DNA from: Desulfolinea sp964487745
Lineage (GTDB): Bacteria; Chloroflexota; Anaerolineae; Anaerolineales; Villigracilaceae
Assembly: GCA_964487745.1 (NCBI GenBank)
Contig: CAZASG010000001.1
Location: 124,001 to 188,000 of the forward strand
Direction of reading: 5' to 3'
Length of the DNA: 64,000 bases
Below the pieces are notes generated by a model that had not been told where the DNA came from, searched no databases, and saw only the letters and a program-made list of their open reading frames with translations. Numbering within the stretch: the stretch's first letter is position 1; each line of letters opens with the position of its first letter. This document shows positions 58,079 to 64,000 of the stretch, in pieces. The position numbers and the translations under genes were made by a program.

Positions 58079-60253
58079 ATGGTACTGCCCCTCCCTCTTG
58101 AAAAAATGAAAGCAGCACACGAGCTGCTGGTTGAATATACATACGCAATGCGCCCCGTTGAACGTGGTTACGCAAACCGCACGCTGCACATTGATCTTGG
58201 CACAAAAGAGATCAGCGAAAAGCCTGTCACGCAACAGATGAAAGACCTTTTTACCGGTGGACGCGGATTTGGCTTGAAGCTGCTCTGGGATGCGGTCTCG
58301 CCCGAGACAAAGTGGGACGACCCTGAGAACGGCTTGGTCATTACAAACGGACCGATATGCGGCACGACGGCTTACGCCGGTTTGGGGAAATCGACCGTAG
58401 TGACACTCAGCCCGCTGACCGAGAACGTGGTCGACTCAAACGTGGGTGGCTACTTCGCCCCCTTCCTGAAATTCTCAGGCTTCGATGCGATGTCGATCAC
58501 CGGGAAGGCCGAAGAAGATGTGGTCATCTTCATTGATGGCGATACCGGCAAGATCACGATCGAAACCGCGCCGCTTGAAGATATGGCCGCGCACAAACTG
58601 GGCGCCTACTTCACGCGCATGTATGCTGACGATGAAAAGAATCAACGCGCCATCTCGGTGATGGCTGCCGGTGATGCGGCTGACCACATCCGTTATGCTG
58701 TGATTAACGCGACCTGGTATGACGTGCGTCGCAAAGAGATCCGCATGAAACAGGCGGGACGTGGCGGTACGGGGCGCGTCTTCCGTGACAAGAATATCAA
58801 GGGCATTGTCGTACGCTACTCCGCTATGAGTGGCAAAAGCAACGGCGTTGCCGATATGAGCCTGATCCGCAAGGCGGGAAAACGTTTCAATTGGGAGATG
58901 ACCAATCTGGACGATAAACAGAACCAGATGAAGAAGGTCGGTACGGCGAATATCGTCGAGATCATGGATCACTTCGACCTGCTCCCAACTCATAATTTCA
59001 AATTTGGCGCGCACGATGAAACGCCACAGATCGATTCGAGTGTCTGGAAAGAACGCTTCACACAAGGTTTGCCCGATGGCTGCTGGCTGGGCTGTACCAT
59101 GTCTTGCTCGCACGGCGTGGACGGACACCCGATCCAAACCGGGCCGTATGCCGGTGAAAAAGTACTCGTGGATGGCCCCGAATATGAGAATGCCGCCGGG
59201 CTTGGCTCGAATATCGGCAACTTCGATCCAGAGATCGTTCTTGAACTTAACTTCTATTGCGACACCTACGGCATCGACACGATCTCCTTCGCAAACTGCG
59301 CCGCCTTCGCAATGGAGTGCTACGAAGCCGGCATCATCACCAAAGAAGATACTGGCGGGCTGGAACTGAACTTCGGCAATGGCTGGGCAGCGGTTGAATT
59401 GCTGCACCAGATGGCACGCGGCGAAGGTTTTGGCGTCGTCGTCGGGCAGGGCGTTCTGTACATGAAGAAACTCTTCGCCGAGAAATATGGCGGCGATCCC
59501 GAATTCATGCACGACATCGGTATGGAGATCAAGGGCATGGAAATCTCCGAGTACGGCACCAAAGAATCCATCGCCCAGCAGGGCGGGTACGGGCTCGCCA
59601 CGAAGGGACCCCAACATGATGAAGCCTGGCTGATCTTCATGGACCAAGTTCAGGGTCTGCTCCCCACTTTCGAAGATAAAGCCGAAGCGCTGCACTACTT
59701 CCCCATGTGGCGCACGTGGTTCTCACTGCACGGTCTCTGCAAATTGCCGTGGAACGACGTTACCCCCGAAAATAACAAAGATACCGCCGAGCCAGCCAAA
59801 GTCGAAGAGCACGTCGAAAATTATTGCTGGGTGCACGAAGGCGTCACCGGCATCAAAGTGACCCCCGATGACCTGATCGAACAATCCGAGCGGGTCTACA
59901 CCTTCCAGAAAGTTTTCGCCATGCGGATGGGAAGAATCGGACGCGAACACGACTATCCGCCCTACCGGGCGATGGGACCTGTGACTGCCGAAGAGTACCT
60001 TTCACGCGCAGAACTCTACGACGGACAACTCCGTGATTTGGGCTTGGCCGATCCCGAGACGCTGAATACCGAAGAGAAAATGGCGAAACTTCGAGCGCAC
60101 CGAGAAGCCCAATACGAGCTCCTGCTGGATGCCGTCTACAAACGCCGCGGCTGGGATATGAACTCCATCCCGACCGTTGAGCATCTCAAAAAGATGAAGA
60201 TGAATCTACCCGAAGTAGTGGAGGTCGTCGAAGCAGCGAGAGCAAAGGTTTAG
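58079..60253 (+). CDS. Aldehyde:ferredoxin oxidoreductase (tungstopterin)
   Basis: 724 residues, longer than the archaeal AOR (605), in keeping with bacterial members. N-terminal pterin domain: FTGGRGFGLKLLWDAV near 59-74 and GRGGTGRVFRDKNIKGIVV near 222-240. The [4Fe-4S] ligands are visible as C335-x3-C339-x3-C343 (CWLGCTMSC) and C554 in GLCKLPW. Enzymes of this family oxidise aldehydes to acids with ferredoxin as acceptor; the specific substrate is open. AAAGGAG precedes the ATG. A terminator follows. Stands alone, with no ferredoxin gene beside it. Confidence 0.92.
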   Translation: MVLPLPLEKMKAAHELLVEYTYAMRPVERGYANRTLHIDLGTKEISEKPVTQQMKDLFTGGRGFGLKLLWDAVSPETKWDDPENGLVITNGPICGTTAYAGLGKSTVVTLSPLTENVVDSNVGGYFAPFLKFSGFDAMSITGKAEEDVVIFIDGDTGKITIETAPLEDMAAHKLGAYFTRMYADDEKNQRAISVMAAGDAADHIRYAVINATWYDVRRKEIRMKQAGRGGTGRVFRDKNIKGIVVRYSAMSGKSNGVADMSLIRKAGKRFNWEMTNLDDKQNQMKKVGTANIVEIMDHFDLLPTHNFKFGAHDETPQIDSSVWKERFTQGLPDGCWLGCTMSCSHGVDGHPIQTGPYAGEKVLVDGPEYENAAGLGSNIGNFDPEIVLELNFYCDTYGIDTISFANCAAFAMECYEAGIITKEDTGGLELNFGNGWAAVELLHQMARGEGFGVVVGQGVLYMKKLFAEKYGGDPEFMHDIGMEIKGMEISEYGTKESIAQQGGYGLATKGPQHDEAWLIFMDQVQGLLPTFEDKAEALHYFPMWRTWFSLHGLCKLPWNDVTPENNKDTAEPAKVEEHVENYCWVHEGVTGIKVTPDDLIEQSERVYTFQKVFAMRMGRIGREHDYPPYRAMGPVTAEEYLSRAELYDGQLRDLGLADPETLNTEEKMAKLRAHREAQYELLLDAVYKRRGWDMNSIPTVEHLKKMKMNLPEVVEVVEAARAKV

Positions 60254-60259
60254 GTTTTG

Positions 60260-60295
60260 AAAAGGCAGTTATCTGAAAAGGTGACTGCCTTTTTG
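60260..60295 (+). terminator. Intrinsic terminator after AOR
   Basis: AAAAGGCAGT pairs with ACTGCCTTTT around a TATCTGAAAAGGTG loop, then T run. Confidence 0.85.
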
Positions 60296-60335
60296 CTCTA
60301 GAGATTGACATGAATTAGTTGCTTGGATAAATGCT

Positions 60336-61103
60336 ATGGCACAAAATAAAGTTAGAGTGAGTGTTGGATCTCTAACACTACTAACCATCAGCGATCCTCT
60401 AGACCAAAAGGAGTACTTCGCATTTGAGAGAAGAGCTACGGGAAGTAGTGAGAGAGGCAGGAAAACGTGGAGTACTAAATCAGTTCCGTTTGGGGGTGCT
60501 ATTAAAATCAAAGATAAATCAGCTCTGGTCGATCTGATTGGAGATTTTGATTTTGACAGTGATGAATCGCGTGAAAACAATGATTTCCGAATAATTGTAG
60601 ATAGAAGGAAATGGAAAAAGATAAAGATTTTTTGTGAAAGAAGCATTTCTCAAAACAATAAAAGAGTAATTGACTTTGATCCGTTTGATGAGATCAAAGA
60701 AGAAATTTGGAAGCCTACAAAAATTGAAGTCACTAGAAAAAAACTATCCACAAAAAGAATTGGTACTTTTGCCAATGATTTCCCCGTTCCAACAGAAAAC
60801 ATCAATACTCCAGGGAAGCAAACTTATCGATTTTATTGCTTGTACAATACGAGAGTGGTAGATCAACAACTGGCAAAAAAATTACTTAAGCATGCCGATC
60901 TCAGAATGGATAAAGAGTGTGGGTTCACAGCTATTAAATCTCGTAGAACAAAAGGTGACGGGAGATATAACTCAATCCTTATGGTAGGAAAAAAAGAATT
61001 TGAAGAATTCATTAGTAGTCAAGCTCAAAAAGAAATCAAAAGTGGCTTTCACTATAAAAACTTTTGGATGGCAGGGAATGTAGCTACGCTTTTTAAATTA
61101 TGA
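60336..61103 (+). CDS. Hypothetical protein, AT-rich island
   Basis: 255 residues, strongly basic (repeats such as DRRKWKKIKIF and VTRKKLSTKRI), soluble and without known domain. The C-terminal third contains YRFYCLYNTRVVDQQLAKKLLKHADL and KSRRTKGDGRYNSILMVGKKEFEEFI, suggesting a compact alpha/beta domain. No good ribosome-binding site. Codon use differs from the flanking AOR gene. With the next two genes it may form an acquired cassette, possibly of defence type (inference only). Confidence 0.62.
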   Translation: MAQNKVRVSVGSLTLLTISDPLDQKEYFAFERRATGSSERGRKTWSTKSVPFGGAIKIKDKSALVDLIGDFDFDSDESRENNDFRIIVDRRKWKKIKIFCERSISQNNKRVIDFDPFDEIKEEIWKPTKIEVTRKKLSTKRIGTFANDFPVPTENINTPGKQTYRFYCLYNTRVVDQQLAKKLLKHADLRMDKECGFTAIKSRRTKGDGRYNSILMVGKKEFEEFISSQAQKEIKSGFHYKNFWMAGNVATLFKL

Positions 61104-61135
61104 TAGTTGAAAAACGGAAATGAAAAGGAATATCT

Positions 61136-61900
61136 GTGAAGAAACTACTAAAGGAAATCCTGCAAGATCTCAGACAAGGTAAGAATTTAGAAACGTATAT
61201 TACCCTCACAATCAGCATAGTTGTTGCTGTATTAGGATTATTTCAAATAGTAAGTTTTGAAATAGTCGGAGCTACTATTCTAGCTTCCCTTAGTATTCTT
61301 CTATATTCGGCATTGTCGAATCGAAAATCGATTCAGAAGATGGAGAAAACATTTATCGGAAACACAAGTATTTCTCCATTAATAATGCCAAATGGATATC
61401 CTAATCTTGATAATGAGTTTCAAATAGCCAAAAGCGTCAGTATTCTCGGAACGAATCTTACAAGCACGATAGTTCGTTATCATCCAATTTTCAGGGACAT
61501 TTTAGAAAAAGGGAAAACTATACGCTACATAATGCCAGAATCTACACCTGAGATTGTAAGGATGCTAACTTTTAGAAGTAGTTCATCACCCACGTTTGAT
61601 GCGATGAGTAATGCTATTGAAGTAAGCTCATCTTGGATTGGATCGTTAGCAAAATTCGCGCAAAATCCTAATCAGTTGCAATTGAGAACAATTCCTTATA
61701 TTATGTCATTTGGATTAGTAATAATCGAGAGAGAAGATAACTCTCATAAAGTGTTAGTAAAGCTAATGTCGTATAAGGACAGTCGTTTTCCTTGTTTTCA
61801 ATTAGCGGGTCAAACTGATGTGTATTGGTCAGATTTTTTTATTGAACAATACAATGCACTTTGGGAAAAGGCAAAAGAAGAACCAATACCATCCCAATAG
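61136..61900 (+). CDS. Two-helix membrane protein with cytosolic PLD-like domain
   Basis: 254 residues; GTG start with AAGGA upstream. Two helices (about 21-40 and 44-60), then a cytosolic domain starting near 90: SVSILGTNLTSTIVRYHPIFRDILEKGKTIRYIMPES resembles the first half of PLD-like/DUF5919-type domains, which lack clear catalytic HKD here. AT-rich like the 60336 gene. Membrane-anchored effectors with such domains occur in defence islands, but no partner nearby proves it. Confidence 0.65.
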   Translation: MKKLLKEILQDLRQGKNLETYITLTISIVVAVLGLFQIVSFEIVGATILASLSILLYSALSNRKSIQKMEKTFIGNTSISPLIMPNGYPNLDNEFQIAKSVSILGTNLTSTIVRYHPIFRDILEKGKTIRYIMPESTPEIVRMLTFRSSSSPTFDAMSNAIEVSSSWIGSLAKFAQNPNQLQLRTIPYIMSFGLVIIEREDNSHKVLVKLMSYKDSRFPCFQLAGQTDVYWSDFFIEQYNALWEKAKEEPIPSQ

Positions 61901-61925
61901 CCTGTTTACAAAAACATTTATATGC

Positions 61926-61964
61926 CCAAGAATCTCCATCATCACCCTCGGCGTTGCTAAATAG
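61926..61964 (+). pseudogene. Internally deleted copy of the VOC gene
   Basis: 33 bases (61926-61958) match codons 3-13 of the VOC gene at 62493 (31 of 33; both differences silent). The copy continues in frame with AAA TAG, the last codon and stop type of the VOC gene (AAG TAA there), and then with the sequence that also follows the intact VOC gene. So this is a VOC copy from which codons 14-142 have been removed in frame, leaving only both ends. Confidence 0.8.
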
Positions 61965-62048
61965 CCCCCTCTGCCCTGTCGGGCATCCAGAAAAGAAATT
62001 GCTTCGCGTCCCCCATTTTTGCACTTCAAAATGGGGGAACGAGGGGGC
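61964..62048. mobile_element. Palindromic element, copy 1, left of DUF559 gene
   Basis: 85 bases bounded by perfect inverted ends GCCCCCTC and GAGGGGGC (61964-61971, 62041-62048). Inside are a GCCCTGTCGGGC hairpin and a CCCCCATTTT...AAAATGGGGG hairpin (62010-62037). Related units lie right of the DUF559 gene and after the VOC gene. Confidence 0.75.
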
Positions 62049-62058
62049 AAAAAAGATC

Positions 62059-62412
62059 ATGACAAAGTTACCCAGAAGCAATTCCAAAATAATGCGCAAA
62101 GCCGCAAAGCTACGCAAAAATATGACGCCTGCCGAGAAAAAGCTCTGGGCTCATTTAGAACGCAGCCAGTTGGGCGTTCGCTTTCGACGTCAACATGCCA
62201 TCGGAAATTTCATCGTCGATTTCTGTTGCATCAAGAAGAAAATCATTGCAGAGTTGGATGGTAGTCAACATCTTGATTTACAAAAGTATGACGAAGATAG
62301 AACGAAGTATTTAGTATCGCGTGGCTATCACATTATCCGTTTTTGGAATAACGATGTATTGAATGATATTGAGGGTGTGATCTTGGCGATCACGTATGCG
62401 TTAGAAGATTAG
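62059..62412 (+). CDS. DUF559 endonuclease-domain protein
   Basis: 117 residues from ATG 62059; the frame is open upstream but runs through the palindromic element. DUF559 belongs to the PD-(D/E)xK-like nucleases related to Vsr. Seen: LRKNMTPAEKKLWAHLERSQ, VRFRRQHAIGNFIVDFCCIKKKIIAELDGSQH (the D...ExD core: FIVDF and AELDG), and RTKYLVSRGYHIIRFWNNDVL. Such proteins are often stand-alone and scattered among intergenic repeats, with unknown role. The two flanking hairpins have identical 10-base arms. Confidence 0.88.
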   Translation: MTKLPRSNSKIMRKAAKLRKNMTPAEKKLWAHLERSQLGVRFRRQHAIGNFIVDFCCIKKKIIAELDGSQHLDLQKYDEDRTKYLVSRGYHIIRFWNNDVLNDIEGVILAITYALED

Positions 62413-62416
62413 CCAG

Positions 62417-62463
62417 CCCCCTGTCCTTCGGACATCCCCCATTTTGAAGGACGAAAATGGGGG
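62417..62463. mobile_element. Palindromic element, copy 2, right of DUF559 gene
   Basis: CCCCCTGTCCTTCGGACATC followed by a hairpin with arms CCCCCATTTT/AAAATGGGGG (62436-62463), identical to those of copy 1. It starts 5 bases after the DUF559 stop. Confidence 0.75.
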
Positions 62464-62492
62464 AGCATATCAATGTCACTAAAGGAAAAAAC

Positions 62493-62924
62493 ATGGAACC
62501 AAGAATCTCGATCATCACCCTCGGGGTTGCTGACCTTGAACGCTCGTACAACTTTTATCATAAAGGCTTGGGTTTCCCCACCACGCGCAAACCTGATGAA
62601 GGTATCATCTTCTTTCAAACCAACGGCGTTTGCCTGGCGCTCTATCCGCTTGATAAGTTGGCCGAAGATGTCTCTCCTGCCCAATCCGCTGAATGGGGCG
62701 CTTTTTCCGGCATCACCTTGGCGCATAACACCAAGAATAAAGAAGATGTGGACCGCATCCTGAAGCTCGCCGAAAAAAGCGGCGGGAAGATTGAAAAGCC
62801 CGCCCAAGATGTATTCTGGGGTGGCTACAGCGGCTACTTCTCCGATCCCGACGGTTATTTGTGGGAAGTGGCCTATGGCGATAATTGGGCATTTAATCCC
62901 GATGGGAGTTTGGTCATCAAGTAA
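62493..62924 (+). CDS. VOC-family (glyoxalase-like) protein
   Basis: 143 residues; ATG 62493 has AAAGGA upstream. Vicinal oxygen chelate fold with two beta-alpha-beta-beta-beta units: ISIITLGVADLERSYNFYHKGLG at 5-27, GVCLALYPLDKL in the first unit, and the closing SGYFSDPDGYLWEVAYGDNW. Metal ligands are probably E in the WEVAY strand and residues in the first unit; the reaction is not known. An internally deleted copy lies at 61926. Confidence 0.9.
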   Translation: MEPRISIITLGVADLERSYNFYHKGLGFPTTRKPDEGIIFFQTNGVCLALYPLDKLAEDVSPAQSAEWGAFSGITLAHNTKNKEDVDRILKLAEKSGGKIEKPAQDVFWGGYSGYFSDPDGYLWEVAYGDNWAFNPDGSLVIK

Positions 62925-63000
62925 CCCCCTCTGCCCTTTGGGCACCTGGAAGAGAAACTGCTTCGCATCCCCCAAATTCCAAAAACGTGGATTTTTGGGG
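62925..63000. mobile_element. Palindromic element, copy 3, after VOC gene
   Basis: CCCCCTCTGCCCTTTGGGCA, then a GAAACTGCTTCGCATCCCCC stretch like copy 1, ending in a CCCC...GGATTTTTGGGG hairpin. It shares its left half with copy 1 (GCTTCGC motif included) and is probably the parent flank of the VOC gene. Confidence 0.7.
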
Positions 63001-63033
63001 AAAATTGACGACAATCTTTACACAAGGAAAATT

Positions 63034-63795
63034 ATGTTCACAAAAGCGATCGTACGTACGCCCGGCAAATCAATGGTGGACGGCATTAACACTGCCGGGC
63101 TGGGCCTCCCTGACTATGAATTGGCGCTAAAACAACACGCCGCCTACATCGAAGCACTCAAAGAATGCGGGCTCGAGGTCACCGTCCTACCCGCCGAAGA
63201 AGCCTATCCCGATTCCACCTTTGTGGAGGATGTGGCACTGCTCACTCCCGCCTGTGCCATCATTACGAACCCGGGCGCGGATACGCGTCGTGGTGAGACA
63301 GCTTCAATGAAGAAAGTTCTGCAAGATTTCTATGAAAATATCGAAGATATCCGCGAACCGGGGCGCGTCGAAGCCGGGGATATTATGATGGTCGGGAAGC
63401 ATTTCTACATCGGCTTATCAGAACGTACCAACCAGATGGGCGCGGAGCAGATGATCGGCTTTTTGGAGAAATACGGCCTGAGCGGCTCGGTCGTCACAAT
63501 GAGCGAGATGCTGCACCTAAAAACCGGCATCGCCTATCTCGAGAATAATAATCTGCTGGCCTGTGGAGAATTTCTGACCAAGCCGGAATTTCAGAAATTC
63601 AACATCCTTGAAATTGACGTGAGCGAAAGCTACGCCGCAAACTGTATTTGGGTAAATGGCACCGTCCTGATGCCCAAAGGTTATCCCAACGCCCACAAAA
63701 CGATCACCGATGCAGGCTATCCCATCATCGAAGTGGATGTCTCGGAATTCAAAAAATTGGATGGCGGCCTGAGCTGCCTATCGCTACGATTCTAA
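63034..63795 (+). CDS. Dimethylargininase (DDAH)-like amidinotransferase-fold hydrolase
   Basis: 253 residues from ATG 63034, with AAGGA upstream. Five-bladed guanidino-modifying fold. Catalytic residues fit: FVEDVAL (acidic pair near 55-60), the His in MSEMLHLKTG, and C248 in GGLSCLSLRF. Dimethylargininases hydrolyse N-omega-methylated arginine to citrulline and an amine; related arginine-type hydrolases cannot be excluded. A short gap to the next gene (2 bases) indicates cotranscription. Confidence 0.88.
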   Translation: MFTKAIVRTPGKSMVDGINTAGLGLPDYELALKQHAAYIEALKECGLEVTVLPAEEAYPDSTFVEDVALLTPACAIITNPGADTRRGETASMKKVLQDFYENIEDIREPGRVEAGDIMMVGKHFYIGLSERTNQMGAEQMIGFLEKYGLSGSVVTMSEMLHLKTGIAYLENNNLLACGEFLTKPEFQKFNILEIDVSESYAANCIWVNGTVLMPKGYPNAHKTITDAGYPIIEVDVSEFKKLDGGLSCLSLRF

Positions 63796-63797
63796 AA

Positions 63798-64000
63798 ATG
63801 TCCCAACGCAAGCGCCTCGACCGTGACGGTCTCGAAGTCTACCTGTTCAACCTGCTGATGCTCTACCGCCCCTTACTGCGAATCAGCGCAGGGCTGATCT
63901 TTTTGTATGCCTTCGCCACACTCAATTTCTATCCGTTCGGGAGCATCGTTGCTCTTGCGGTAGCGAGCTTTCTCTTTTTACTCACTATCTCACACGAGCT
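63798..64000 (+). CDS. Membrane protein, 5' part only (cut by window end)
   Basis: 67 codons are visible, starting ATG two bases after the DDAH stop. A charged start (MSQRKRLDRDG) is followed by two hydrophobic segments (LISAGLIFLYAFATL-like, then VALAVASFLFLLTIS). Family cannot be judged. It may belong to an operon with the DDAH-like gene. Confidence 0.6.
   Translation, partial: MSQRKRLDRDGLEVYLFNLLMLYRPLLRISAGLIFLYAFATLNFYPFGSIVALAVASFLFLLTISHE

Noticed and set aside
61861..62058. Upstream extension of the DUF559 frame
   Set aside because: It would translate the palindromic element and the VOC remnant in a wrong frame; the domain starts after ATG 62059.

Overview
This window reads as a chromosomal segment of an Anaerolineae-type Chloroflexota bacterium (inference, from gene content and protein style, with no marker-gene test possible here). 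Pointers are the yebC-ruvC-ruvA block, polyphosphate glucokinase, DUF4405-type membrane proteins, a very large SdrD B/DUF11 surface protein ending in a sortase domain, Tat-exported L,D-transpeptidases with Thr/Pro linkers, an aldehyde:ferredoxin oxidoreductase, and frequent TTG/GTG starts. Base composition is moderate, with clearly AT-richer patches (about 3.2-4.4 kb, 8.4-8.8 kb, 18.8-19.1 kb, 34-41 kb, 44.8-47 kb, 60.3-61.9 kb) that look acquired. No rRNA, tRNA, CRISPR array or transposase gene was recognised, and no gene-free stretch exceeds about 240 bases.

Layout. 1-10.7 kb (+ strand apart from 7.2-8.4 kb): end of yebC, ruvC, a MgtC/DUF4010 membrane protein, ruvA, a hypothetical gene, a diverged second copy of the ruvA 3' end, a TIR-domain gene (possible phage defence), a MazG-type pyrophosphohydrolase, ppgK, an HD protein, an alpha/beta hydrolase, rsmI and a small membrane gene on opposite strands, then MOSC, GNAT, nucleoside deaminase and an OmdA-like protein. 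10.7-12.5 kb (-): a Pro-rich membrane protein and a Flp-pilin-like protein with five repeats of about 80 residues. 12.7-18.7 kb (+): lgt, a DUF4405 pair, and the NAD de novo operon nadC-nadA-nadB behind a good sigma70 promoter and a cluster of palindromic half-sites. 19-30 kb: MFS transporter, metallophosphoesterase, and a 2797-residue surface protein with an LPSTG motif and its own C-terminal sortase domain.

29.8-43.7 kb (-) is one long, tightly overlapping surface-glycan operon: a membrane protein, gmd, three membrane glycosyltransferase/oligosaccharide-type proteins, a GT2 polyprenyl-phosphate glycosyltransferase, a GT4, a polysaccharide pyruvyl transferase, an MprF/AglD-like membrane protein, a methyltransferase and radC. 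43.7-52.5 kb (-) holds a LURP-one-like pair and an envelope operon: an amidase, three overlapping L,D-transpeptidases, a small membrane protein, a fourth L,D-transpeptidase and another GT-C-like protein. The promoter of that operon carries a perfect 17-bp palindrome between its -35 and -10. A plausible joint picture (inference) is that these two operons and the sortase-bearing giant build and decorate one cell envelope, with Thr/Pro linkers as possible O-glycosylation targets.

52.6-64 kb: flavin reductase-like protein, AMMECR1, BrkB/YihY, EamA transporter, two lipoproteins (one flanked by 34-bp direct repeats), a tungsten aldehyde:ferredoxin oxidoreductase, two AT-rich unknown genes, a DUF559 nuclease bracketed by matching palindromes beside an internally deleted copy of the neighbouring VOC gene, the intact VOC gene, a dimethylargininase-like enzyme, and the start of a membrane protein cut by the window edge.

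The strongest leads are: the LPSTG-sortase fusion in one polypeptide; the DUF559-palindrome unit; the duplicated ruvA tail in front of the TIR gene; the four-transpeptidase operon with its promoter palindrome; and the pilin-repeat fusion.
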